Shown: in pieces, positions 1 to 6,825 of the stretch
Numbering within the stretch: position 1 is the first letter of the stretch
How the letters are laid out: every line of letters starts with the position of its first letter
From: Burkholderia cepacia
Lineage (GTDB): Bacteria > Pseudomonadota > Gammaproteobacteria > Burkholderiales > Burkholderiaceae
Length of the DNA: 41,968 nucleotides
Assembly (NCBI RefSeq): GCF_001039005.1
Contig: NZ_LDWR01000060.1
Location: 1 to 41,968 of the forward strand
Direction: 5' to 3'
Notes under the pieces: generated by a model
Told to the model about the DNA's origin: nothing
Seen by the model: the letters and a program-made list of their open reading frames with translations, nothing else
Database searches by the model: none
Made by a program: the position numbers and the translations under genes

Positions 1-220
1 AGCCGTAGCGGTTCATCGGCATTGGGTGATTGACGATCACCAGCTTGTCAGAGCCCGCCCGGGGAATCCACCACGCCTCCAGCGGGGTACCGTCCAGGGA
101 CGGGAACGAGATCTCCTCGTACGCCATTCCGTACTCATCCGGCGTATGGAGGATCGGTGCGCGGACCGGGGTACTGAGGCCCTGGGCCAAAGTCGTGAGC
201 ATCTGCGAAGTATCGGGCAT
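1..220 (-). CDS. alpha/beta hydrolase, N-terminal part (gene runs off the window)
   Basis: Only about the first 73 residues are present; the rest lies before base 1. The visible N-terminus begins MPDTSQMLTTLAQG, followed by a two-strand segment (YEEISFPSLDGTPLEAWWIP) and then a hydrophobic strand LVIVNHPM. A substrate-facing 'DG.PL.AW..P' hairpin followed by a hydrophobic strand and a His just before the oxyanion-hole region is typical of serine alpha/beta hydrolases of the dienelactone/S9-like type. An AGGAG ribosome binding site sits a few bases upstream of the ATG at 220. The gene is divergent from the LysR gene at 325, the usual layout of a LysR regulator and its target. The catalytic triad is off-window, so substrate and family remain open. 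Confidence 0.7.
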   Translation of the reverse strand, partial: MPDTSQMLTTLAQGLSTPVRAPILHTPDEYGMAYEEISFPSLDGTPLEAWWIPRAGSDKLVIVNHPMPMNRYG

Positions 221-317
221 GACTGTTTCTCCTTTGCTTTCCGATTCGGGAGGTTTTCCCGTCCGTAGAAGATACGTCCCGACCTGTTGTTGAACAAGCC
301 GTGCAATTTGAGTATCA

Positions 318-337
318 TCGTTCCATGAGTGGAACGA
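318..337. promoter_or_regulatory. perfect inverted repeat over the LysR start codon, candidate operator
   Basis: TCGTTCCA-TGAG-TGGAACGA has perfect 8-base arms and a 4-base spacer. A of the LysR ATG (325) is the last base of the left arm. It contains a T-N11-A core as in LysR-type boxes and lies between two divergent genes. I infer an autoregulatory operator; binding has not been seen. Confidence 0.5.
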
Positions 338-1221
338 CCGATTTCAACCAATTCCTGATCTTCGTCCGGGTCATTCAGGCAGGAAGCCTGAGTGAGGCAG
401 CGCGACGCCTGAACCTGCCGAAGTCCACCGTAAGCCGAAAAATCTCCGAACTCGAGGAGCGGGTAGGCGAGCGGCTCATCCAGCGCACAACGCGCAAGTT
501 GAGCCTCACCGAAGCGGGCCGCGTTCTGTTCGAGCGCGTCAGCCCGGCCATGAGCGATATCGAGGAGGCGGAAAGCGCAGTGGCGGGAATGCGCGGAACA
601 CCGCGCGGCCTGCTGCGGGTCTCGGCTCCCATGTCGTCCAGTACGCTCGGACCGATCGTCGCCGAGTATCTCGTTCGTCATCCTGACGTGGCAGTCGAGA
701 TGGTGTGTTCCGATCGTCGCGTCGACCTCGTGGAGGAGCGCTTCGATGTGGCCATTCGAGCGGGCGCACTCGTGGATTCGTCGCTCGTCGCACGCAACCT
801 CGGGAAAGCGAAGTCCATGCTCGTCGTGGCACCCGAGTACAGCAGACACCATGGCGTCCCGAAAACACCTGCCGAATTGGCGAGCCACGCATGTGTCGCA
901 TTCAGCGGTGGAGTGGCGCCGCACGTCTGGCCCCTGGAATCGAGAGGTAAACGTGTCGAGGTCCGCATCAGGCCGCGACTGACGGTCAACGACATGGAGA
1001 TCGCTCGCGATGCCGCCCTTGCGGGCGTGGGGATCGCATGTCTACCCGAACTCTTCTGTGCGGATGACGTTCGCGCCAAGCGCTTGCTGCACCTGCTTGT
1101 CGACTGGTCCTTCCCGGAAATCCCCGTGCATGCGCTCTATCCGACGAGACGTCATCTTTCACCAAAGGTCGTCGCCTTCGTCGATCTGCTCGCCCAGCGG
1201 ATTCAGTTAGGCAACAATTAA
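325..1221 (+). CDS. LysR family transcriptional regulator
   Basis: A 298-residue LysR-type regulator of usual length. The N-terminal winged helix-turn-helix is at about residues 8-66 (AGSLSEAARRLNLPKSTVSR is the recognition segment), followed by the linker helix and a periplasmic-binding-protein-like effector domain to the end (GLLRVSAPMSSS, then VAEYLVRHPDVAVEM). The sequence is close to the AaeR/DmlR branch, whose members usually control a divergent neighbour; here that is the hydrolase gene starting at 220. I chose ATG 325 over an in-frame GTG at 301 because the LysR family begins close to the HTH and neither start has a strong ribosome binding site. It could also influence the operon that begins at 1718, but nothing in the sequence proves it. 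Confidence 0.9.
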   Translation: MSGTTDFNQFLIFVRVIQAGSLSEAARRLNLPKSTVSRKISELEERVGERLIQRTTRKLSLTEAGRVLFERVSPAMSDIEEAESAVAGMRGTPRGLLRVSAPMSSSTLGPIVAEYLVRHPDVAVEMVCSDRRVDLVEERFDVAIRAGALVDSSLVARNLGKAKSMLVVAPEYSRHHGVPKTPAELASHACVAFSGGVAPHVWPLESRGKRVEVRIRPRLTVNDMEIARDAALAGVGIACLPELFCADDVRAKRLLHLLVDWSFPEIPVHALYPTRRHLSPKVVAFVDLLAQRIQLGNN

Positions 1222-1717
1222 CGCGCAGCTTGCGCGCCCGCATTCATCGTTGCGTGCCCGTACGCGCATGCGATCCATGCTGCCGCGCAAGTTGCGCAAC
1301 GCTGAATCTTCGGCATGAATCACACCCTCTCCAAATGATCTGCAGTGCGAACTCAATCGACGTCGCCCGTGTGACTGAGCATCGGCAACCCGACGCCGTC
1401 ACGATCGACGCGCGGCAGCGCCCTCACCCGCCGGCGCGCAATCCCTTCCCGTCGCCGCAGCGATCCGGCCCTGGCGGCGACGGCACACCGTGACCGGAAT
1501 CGTCCGGCATCCCCTGCCAGCCATCCTTTGCAACGACATGTGCGACGGGCGTCACGACCTCGCTCGGCAAGCGTGTTCCGCCGCTCGTCACATCGTGCAA
1601 TTCACCCGGATCGTTCGCCGATGCGCGTCGCACCCGAGTGCGATAACTGACAGTTTCTCGTCCGGGGGCTTTTCATTAGATTGGCGACACGATCCATACA
1701 AGGTCTCGCTCATCGAC
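1222..1717. other. intergenic region upstream of the biosynthetic operon
   Basis: About 500 bases with no convincing gene. It contains several GTTGCGCAAC/GCGCAAGTTGCGC-type small palindromes near 1290 and a relatively AT-rich stretch near 1640-1690 (GATAACTGACAGTTTCTC, then TTTTCATTAGATTGG), which is the likely promoter zone for the gene at 1718. No rho-independent terminator with a U-run follows the LysR gene. Confidence 0.4.
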
Positions 1718-2866
1718 ATGACTCTCACTGCCAGCGAAGCACAGCCCACGACGACCGCCACGTACCGGGACATCGCCGAACGCCATGCACGGTCCGCCCC
1801 TTCCGGCGCGTTCCATCGCGATGTATGGGATGCATTGTCCGACGCGGGACTGTGGCGCCTGCCCGTACCGCGCGAACTCGGCGGCGCTGGGCGCACGTGG
1901 CACGACTTCGTCGATGCATTCGAAGCGGTCGCCGCAGCGCTGCGCTCCGTCGGCTTCGCGATAGCACTCGCCAACCAGGCGACGCTGATTCGCGCGATCG
2001 TCGCATACGGTTCCGACGCGCAGCGCGCGCGGCATCTGCCGCCGCTGCTGTCCGGCGCGATCGGCGCCACGGCGATCTCCGAGAGAGGCACCGGCACCGA
2101 AGTGCGCGCGCTCGAAACGTGCCTCGTTCGCGACGGCGACCACTACCGGCTCGACGGCCACAAGTACAACATCAGCCACGCACCCGAAGCGCGTCTGATG
2201 ATGATCGTCGCGACCCTGACCGGCGACGCCAAGCCTGCCACCGCGCTGGTGCTGATCGATCCCGAACGCGCGGGCGTGCAGCGCAGCGCGCCGCAGGCGA
2301 CGCTCGGCGTCGCGGATCTTCCGATCGGCGATTTCGCGCTATCCGGCGTGCGCGTCGACGCCGACGAACTGCTCGGCGCGCCCCGCGATGGGCTGCGCCT
2401 GCTGATGGACATCGCGTCGATGAATCGCGCGCTGTTCGGCCTGCTGTGCGCGAACGTCACCCAGCCGTTCCTCGCCGACGCGCTCGCGTACACCGGCGCC
2501 CGCAAGACGCTCGGCGTCGCGATGGACGCCCATCAGCACGTGCAGCGCCGGCTGGTCGACGTCCAGGTCGGCATCGAACGCACGCGCTGGACGGCGCGCG
2601 CAGCGCTCGATCAACTCGTCGGGCAACGTCCCGAAGCGCTCGCGAACTGCTCGATCGCGAAGCTCGCGGGCGCGCGCGATCTCGCGCAGGCCGCGCTGCA
2701 CCTGCTTGCGATTCACGGCAGCGACGGCTACCGGCGCGGCCCGCTCGCCACCTTCGTCGCCGACGCGCTCGCGATGGGCTCGGCCGGCGGCACCGAGGAA
2801 ATGCATTACCGAAACATCTTCAGCCAGATGCAACGACGCGCGGCCGCCACGGCGCGCGCGGCGTAA
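1718..2866 (+). CDS. acyl-CoA dehydrogenase-fold flavoprotein lacking the catalytic Glu (TdaE-like oxygenase candidate)
   Basis: A 382-residue protein with the full acyl-CoA dehydrogenase layout: N-terminal helical domain (about 10-115), beta domain with the flavin-binding ATAISERGTGTEVRAL (118-132) and DGHKYNISH (146-154), and C-terminal helical domain. The C-terminal loop that normally carries the catalytic base (consensus YEGTSE) reads SAGGTEE at 355-361, so the Glu is replaced by Gly357. The alternative Glu used by isovaleryl-CoA-type enzymes is not seen in YTGARKTLG (258-266). This argues against ordinary alpha,beta-dehydrogenation and for an ACAD-fold flavin oxygenase, the family that includes TdaE of tropone biosynthesis. 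ATG 1718 was chosen because homology begins there; the open frame extends upstream to 1490 without family similarity. First gene of the operon 1718-6672; TdaE-like function is inference. Confidence 0.8.
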   Translation: MTLTASEAQPTTTATYRDIAERHARSAPSGAFHRDVWDALSDAGLWRLPVPRELGGAGRTWHDFVDAFEAVAAALRSVGFAIALANQATLIRAIVAYGSDAQRARHLPPLLSGAIGATAISERGTGTEVRALETCLVRDGDHYRLDGHKYNISHAPEARLMMIVATLTGDAKPATALVLIDPERAGVQRSAPQATLGVADLPIGDFALSGVRVDADELLGAPRDGLRLLMDIASMNRALFGLLCANVTQPFLADALAYTGARKTLGVAMDAHQHVQRRLVDVQVGIERTRWTARAALDQLVGQRPEALANCSIAKLAGARDLAQAALHLLAIHGSDGYRRGPLATFVADALAMGSAGGTEEMHYRNIFSQMQRRAAATARAA

Positions 2867-2902
2867 CCGCTCACCCTTCCATCACCCCTTCAGGAGCTGA
2901 CC

Positions 2903-3307
2903 TTGACTATCCAGACTGGCCTGCGCGCCCGCGCCACCCACCGCGTCGACACGATTTCGCTCGCCGATCAATGGGGAGGCGAAGCGCACGCGCTCGCGAG
3001 CCCGATCATGATCATCTTCATCGAACAGACCTGCATGCAGGCGACCGACCATCTGCTGCCGGCCGGGCAGATGACGGTCGGCTACAACTTCGAGATCAAG
3101 CACCTCGCCCCGACGCCGCCCGAATGGGACGTGACGATCGACGCCGAACTGATCGAGGTCGACGGCCGCATGATGACGTACCGGGTCGAGGTGCGCGACG
3201 CGGTGGGCGTCGTCGGCGAAGGCGTGCATACGCGCTGCGCCGTCAGCCGCGACGGCTTCCACCGCCGCCTCGACGAGCGGCGCGACAGCGCGGCGCTCGC
3301 GCGCTAA
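2903..3307 (+). CDS. FlK-like hotdog-fold acyl-CoA thioesterase
   Basis: A 134-residue single-domain hotdog protein. It matches the fluoroacetyl-CoA thioesterase (FlK) family: FlK uses Thr42, Glu50 and His76, and this protein has Ser33, Glu41 and His67 with exactly the same spacings (8 and 26 residues), in the contexts LASPIMIIFIEQTC and IKHLAPTPPEW. Ser in place of Thr keeps a hydroxyl nucleophile or hydrogen bonder. It presumably hydrolyses a small acyl-CoA, either releasing a pathway intermediate or removing a dead-end product. The start is TTG at 2903 with AGGAG six bases upstream (2892-2896). It lies 36 bases after the ACAD-like gene and 17 before the flavoprotein gene, so it is surely co-transcribed. 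The role of a TdaD-like thioesterase is plausible but could instead belong to the gene at 15195. Confidence 0.85.
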   Translation: MTIQTGLRARATHRVDTISLADQWGGEAHALASPIMIIFIEQTCMQATDHLLPAGQMTVGYNFEIKHLAPTPPEWDVTIDAELIEVDGRMMTYRVEVRDAVGVVGEGVHTRCAVSRDGFHRRLDERRDSAALAR

Positions 3308-3324
3308 CGAGCCGGAGCCCGACC

Positions 3325-4344
3325 ATGATTCCACTTCCGCTACAGGGTCTCCGGCTCCCGGTGATTGCGTCTCCGATGCTGATCGCGAGCTATCCCGAGA
3401 TGGTGCTCGCCCAGTGCAAGAGCGGGATCGTCGGCGCATTTCCGGCGCTCAACGCGCGGCTCAGCACGCAACTCGGCGACTGGATCGACACGATCGACGG
3501 CACGCTGCGCGCGTACCGGGATGCCCATCCCGATGCGCCGGTCGGCCCGTACGCGGTCAACCATATCTGCCATCCGTCGAATCCGCGCGTCGAACAGGAT
3601 CTGCGCATCTGCATCGACCGACGCGTGCCGCTGATGATCACGAGCCTGCGCGCGCCGTCGCGCGACGTCGTCGATGCGATCCACGCTTACGGCGGGATTG
3701 TGCTGCACGACGTCACGACGGTGCGGCACGCGCAGAAGGCGCTGGAGGCCGGCGTCGACGGCCTCGTTCTCGTCGCGGCGGGTGCGGGCGGCCACGCCGG
3801 CACGCTGTCGCCGTTTGCGCTGGTCACGGAAGTGCGGCGCTTCTACGACGGCTTCATCGCGCTGTCCGGTGCGATCGCGACAGGCGACGCAATCGCCGCC
3901 GCGCGCGCGCTCGGCGCCGACTTCGCGTACATCGGGACGCGCTTCCTGGCGTCGCACGAAGCGAACGTGGTGCAGCGCTACAAGGACACGATCGTCGAAG
4001 CCAACGCGGCCGACATCATCTACACCGACGCGTTCACCGGTGTCCACGGCAACTACCTGCGCCAGAGCATCGAGGCGGCCGGGCTCGACGCGCGCCGGCT
4101 CGCGCGGGTCGACGGCGCGCAACTCGATTTCTCGCCGGACGGCGGCGCGAAGCAGTGGCGCGACATCTGGGGTGCCGGCCAGGGCGTCGGCGCAATGGAC
4201 GCGGTACTCAGCGTCGCCGAGATCGTCGAGCAGCTCGAAGCCGAATACGACCGCGCCGTCGCGCGCGTGCAGCCGAGCGCGGCCACGCACGTCGCCGCAC
4301 GCCGCCCGTCCATTTCCCCGACTTCACGGATCGACACGCCATGA
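3325..4344 (+). CDS. nitronate monooxygenase / 2-nitropropane dioxygenase-like FMN protein
   Basis: A 339-residue TIM-barrel flavoprotein. Visible family motifs are LPVIASPM (11-18), GIVGAFPALNAR (34-45), the active-site AGAGGHAG with His157 (152-159), the phosphate-binding SGAIATG (181-187) and GTRFLAS (204-210). Family members oxidise nitronates or act as FMN monooxygenases on other carbon acids. Nothing nearby makes a nitro compound, so in this operon it may hydroxylate an enolisable or aromatic intermediate; that is inference. Start ATG 3325 follows GGAG at about 3312. The stop overlaps the ATG of the pheA-like gene (ATGA, 4341-4344), implying translational coupling. A second, different nitronate monooxygenase is at 31423-32493. 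Confidence 0.85.
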   Translation: MIPLPLQGLRLPVIASPMLIASYPEMVLAQCKSGIVGAFPALNARLSTQLGDWIDTIDGTLRAYRDAHPDAPVGPYAVNHICHPSNPRVEQDLRICIDRRVPLMITSLRAPSRDVVDAIHAYGGIVLHDVTTVRHAQKALEAGVDGLVLVAAGAGGHAGTLSPFALVTEVRRFYDGFIALSGAIATGDAIAAARALGADFAYIGTRFLASHEANVVQRYKDTIVEANAADIIYTDAFTGVHGNYLRQSIEAAGLDARRLARVDGAQLDFSPDGGAKQWRDIWGAGQGVGAMDAVLSVAEIVEQLEAEYDRAVARVQPSAATHVAARRPSISPTSRIDTP

Positions 4345-5480
4345 CGCCGTCCGAACTTGCCGCCCCGTCGTCCGTCGACGATGCGATCGCGCGCCGCCGC
4401 GCGCAGATCGACGTGATCGACGACCAGCTTCTCGAGCTGATCGGCCAGCGCATCGTTCACGCAACCGAGATCGGTCATCTCAAGCGGCATGCAGGGCTCG
4501 TGGTGCGGCAGCCTGCCCGCGAAGCGTCGATCGTCGCCGCGCTGTGCACGCGCGCGCCGTGGGGGCTGCGCGACCGCGACCTGCGAGCCATCTGGCAGAC
4601 GCTGTTCAGCGCGAGCCGTGACGCGCAATCGCTGCCGACCGTCGCGTTTCTCGGCCCGTCGGGCACCTACACCGAAACCGCGATGCTGCGTCACTTCGGC
4701 GAATTCGCCCGTGGGCAGGCGCACGAAACGATCGACGCGGTATTCGAAGCGCTCGCGCGCGGCGACGCGGAATGCGCGGTCGTGCCGGTCGAGAATTCCT
4801 CCGAAGGCAGCGTGACCCGCACGCTCGACCTGCTGATCGCGCAAGCGGCACCCGTCACGGGCGAGATCGAACTGCCTGTCGCGCACTGCCTGCTGAGCGC
4901 CAGCGGATCGCTCGCCGGCGTCGACAGCGTGGTCGGCCATCCGCAGGCGCTCGCGCAATGCCGTGCGTGGCTCGATGCGCATGCGCCCGGCCTGCGCCGC
5001 ATCCCGGTGTCCAGCAACGCGGTAGCCGCGCGCGAGGCCGCGCACCTGTACGACTGCGCGGCGATCGCCGGCGAACCAGCGGCCGCACTTTACGGACTGC
5101 GAATCGTCTCGAGCGCGATCCAGGATCACCCGGACAACCGCACGCGCTTCATGATCGTCGGCGGCCAGGCGCCCGCCCCGACCGGCCACGACCGCACGAG
5201 CATCGTGCTGCGGCCGACCGATGCGCCCGACGCGCTCGCGCGCGTATTCGATGCGCTCGCCCACCACCGCGCACCGCTGCTGTGGGTCGACGTGCGCCCG
5301 GCACGGGGCACCGGCCATGCGTATCGGTACTGCATCGATTTCGGCGGGCACCCGCTCGATCCGAACGTGCGCGCGGCGCTCGACGAGATTGCGCTCGCCG
5401 CATCCGAACTGCGCGTCCTCGGCGCCTATCCGCGTGCCGCGGGCGGCACCGACGGGCGCGCCGACGGCCCGGCCGCGTGA
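4341..5480 (+). CDS. pheA: bifunctional chorismate mutase/prephenate dehydratase, secondary copy with altered Phe-binding motifs
   Basis: A 379-residue P-protein that makes phenylpyruvate from chorismate. The AroQ chorismate mutase domain is about residues 12-95 (RRRAQIDVIDDQLLELIGQR). The prephenate dehydratase domain is about 100-280, with LGPSGTYTE, PVENSSEGSV and the catalytic TRF at 268-270 in DNRTRF. An ACT domain fills 285-370. In feedback-regulated PheA the ACT domain carries GALV and ESRP for phenylalanine binding; here the aligned tetrapeptides are DALA (297-300) and DVRP (317-320), which predicts weak or no feedback inhibition. Its place among oxygenase and thioesterase genes, not in a housekeeping serC-pheA-tyrA-aroA context, marks it as a dedicated supply enzyme. 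Overlaps its neighbours by 4 and 1 bases. Confidence 0.93.
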   Translation: MTPSELAAPSSVDDAIARRRAQIDVIDDQLLELIGQRIVHATEIGHLKRHAGLVVRQPAREASIVAALCTRAPWGLRDRDLRAIWQTLFSASRDAQSLPTVAFLGPSGTYTETAMLRHFGEFARGQAHETIDAVFEALARGDAECAVVPVENSSEGSVTRTLDLLIAQAAPVTGEIELPVAHCLLSASGSLAGVDSVVGHPQALAQCRAWLDAHAPGLRRIPVSSNAVAAREAAHLYDCAAIAGEPAAALYGLRIVSSAIQDHPDNRTRFMIVGGQAPAPTGHDRTSIVLRPTDAPDALARVFDALAHHRAPLLWVDVRPARGTGHAYRYCIDFGGHPLDPNVRAALDEIALAASELRVLGAYPRAAGGTDGRADGPAA

Positions 5481-6151
5481 TGACGACGGCGCCCGCTTCG
5501 TCCCGCGTCGCCGCCCGGCTGCTCGCGATTCGCGACGGTCGCGACGATCGCCTGCTCGTGCTGTGCGGCATCGCCGCGGCGGGCTGCCTGCCGCTCACCG
5601 CCGGGCGATGGCTGCGCGCGCTGCGCGCCGAATACGACGACGAACTGGAGCTGCTGCCCTTCGTGCGCGGCACACCCGACGCCGCCGGCACCGCGTGCCT
5701 GCTGCGGCGCTGCGCGCGGCTCCAGCTTCCGGCGGTGGCGATCGGCGACACCGCGGCGACCGCCTATGGCCGCTGGCGCGCGTGCCTGCCCGCGGCGCCG
5801 CTGACCTGGCGCGTGCTCGAAACGTCCGCTGCACGGGCCGCGACGCCGCTGCCCGGCGGCCTGCTGGCGCGCTGGCCGGCACGCGCGGCCGAGCCGGTCG
5901 ACTGGCCGCGCTCGCGCCGCGTCGTTGCCGACCTCGGCGCTGCGTCGCTGGCACTTGGCGCCCGGATCGGCGCGCTCGCCGACGCACTGTGCGACGGCAC
6001 GCTCGTGATCGCCGGCATTGCGCTGGACACGGCCCCCGGCGCGCCTCACACCTTCATCACCGATGCGCTGGACCCGCTCGCCAATTACGTCCGGATGCAG
6101 CGCATCGCCGCCGTGACGCGCCGCGCCCCGTCGCTGCGGAGCCGCCTGTGA
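5480..6151 (+). CDS. degenerate DAHP-synthase-like protein without active-site motifs
   Basis: A 223-residue protein with no obvious annotation. Comparing by eye with the full DAHP synthase encoded at 13881-14987 gives collinear matches: residues 22-62 (DDRLLVLCG...LRALRAEYDDELELL) with 50-91 of the synthase (DDRLALIVGPCS...LRERYADVLEIV); 83-128 (LETSAARAATPLPGG) with about 137-184 (TESQIHRQAASGLDLPVG); and 149-215 (ADLGAASLAL, then PGAPHTFITDAL, then QRIAAVTRR) with about 276-345 (AQIDVCGNLAAQL, PGTPPVFGQSITDA, VEQLAAAAVARR). The metal-binding GPCSIHD is replaced by GIAAAGC and the KPRTTVGWKG and DASHGNS blocks are missing. It should therefore be catalytically dead. ATG 5480 overlaps the previous stop by one base and its stop overlaps the next GTG, so translation is coupled and the frame is maintained. 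A regulatory or scaffold pseudoenzyme is inferred. Confidence 0.65.
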   Translation: MTTAPASSRVAARLLAIRDGRDDRLLVLCGIAAAGCLPLTAGRWLRALRAEYDDELELLPFVRGTPDAAGTACLLRRCARLQLPAVAIGDTAATAYGRWRACLPAAPLTWRVLETSAARAATPLPGGLLARWPARAAEPVDWPRSRRVVADLGAASLALGARIGALADALCDGTLVIAGIALDTAPGAPHTFITDALDPLANYVRMQRIAAVTRRAPSLRSRL

Positions 6152-6672
6152 GCCCGCGCCTGCAGGCCGGCCCGACGCGCATCGCGCTCGTCGGCATGCC
6201 CGGCGCCGGCAAGACGACCCTCGGCAGCGCACTGGCCCGCGCGCTCACGCTGCCGTTCGTCGACGCCGACCGCGAACTCGAACGCCGCTTCGGCGCGCCC
6301 GTCGCGACGCAATTCCATGCGGGCGACTTCCGCGCACGTGAAGCCGACGTCATCGACGCGCTGACTCGCGGGCCGGCGCTCGTGCTCGCAACCGGCGGCG
6401 GCGCCGTGCTGCGCGCCGATACGCGTGCCCGGCTCGGCCGGCGCTGTTTCGTGATCCATCTCGCGAGCGATCTCGACACCCTGTGGCACCGCACGCGCGA
6501 CGACGCGTCCCGCCCACTGCTGAACGTCGCCGACCCGCGCGCGGCGCTCGCCGCGCTGCACGACGCGCGCGAATCGCTGTACCACGCCTGCGCGCACTGC
6601 CGCATCGATACCTCGGGCCAGTCCGTCGCCCAAACGCTCGCGGCAGCGCTCGACGCGCTCGCGATGGCGTAA
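6148..6672 (+). CDS. aroK: shikimate kinase, secondary copy
   Basis: A 174-residue P-loop kinase that phosphorylates shikimate at the 3-hydroxyl. The Walker A GMPGAGKT is at 16-23, the magnesium/shikimate motif DAD at 39-41, FRAREADVI at 61-69, the glycine-rich substrate motif GGGA at 83-86 and the lid Arg in SRPLL at 121-125. The start is GTG 6148 in a GTGA overlap with the preceding stop; no ATG fits the beginning of the domain. It closes the operon that starts at 1718. Together with the pheA-like gene and the DAHP synthase at 13881 it would raise flux to phenylpyruvate. The housekeeping copy is expected elsewhere (normally beside aroB). Confidence 0.88.
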   Translation: MSPRLQAGPTRIALVGMPGAGKTTLGSALARALTLPFVDADRELERRFGAPVATQFHAGDFRAREADVIDALTRGPALVLATGGGAVLRADTRARLGRRCFVIHLASDLDTLWHRTRDDASRPLLNVADPRAALAALHDARESLYHACAHCRIDTSGQSVAQTLAAALDALAMA

Positions 6673-6765
6673 CCCACGCGACCTTATCGGTCCCCTTCAG
6701 CGGTTTCAACGATGCCGGCCGGTTCGGCCGAACTGCCATTTCTACCAGTTGCCGATCGTCTAATA

Positions 6766-6790
6766 ATATCTAAAGATATATTTTTAGATA
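6766..6790. promoter_or_regulatory. AT-rich double palindrome upstream of the exporter operon, candidate operator
   Basis: ATATCT-AA-AGATAT (6766-6779) is a perfect palindrome, and TATCTAAA...TTTAGATA (6767-6774 and 6783-6790) is a second overlapping inverted repeat with an 8-base spacer. It lies 36-60 bases before the ATG of the exporter gene in otherwise GC-rich DNA. TATCTA/TAGATA half-sites are like those bound by MarR or TetR efflux repressors; no such repressor gene is adjacent. Confidence 0.5.
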
Positions 6791-6825
6791 CAAATCGTTC
6801 GCCATCGCGTCACAGGAAACCGATC

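Noticed and set aside
1490..1717. 76-residue N-terminal extension of the ACAD-like protein from the long open frame
   Set aside because: The segment has no family similarity, and the acyl-CoA dehydrogenase N-terminus begins at ATG 1718.
1681..3324. Fusion of a long Arg-rich protein with the NMO-like protein in one 887-residue open frame
   Set aside because: The Arg/Ala/Pro-rich part is an out-of-frame shadow of the ACAD and thioesterase genes; GC-rich DNA gives long stop-free frames. The NMO-like gene starts at 3325.
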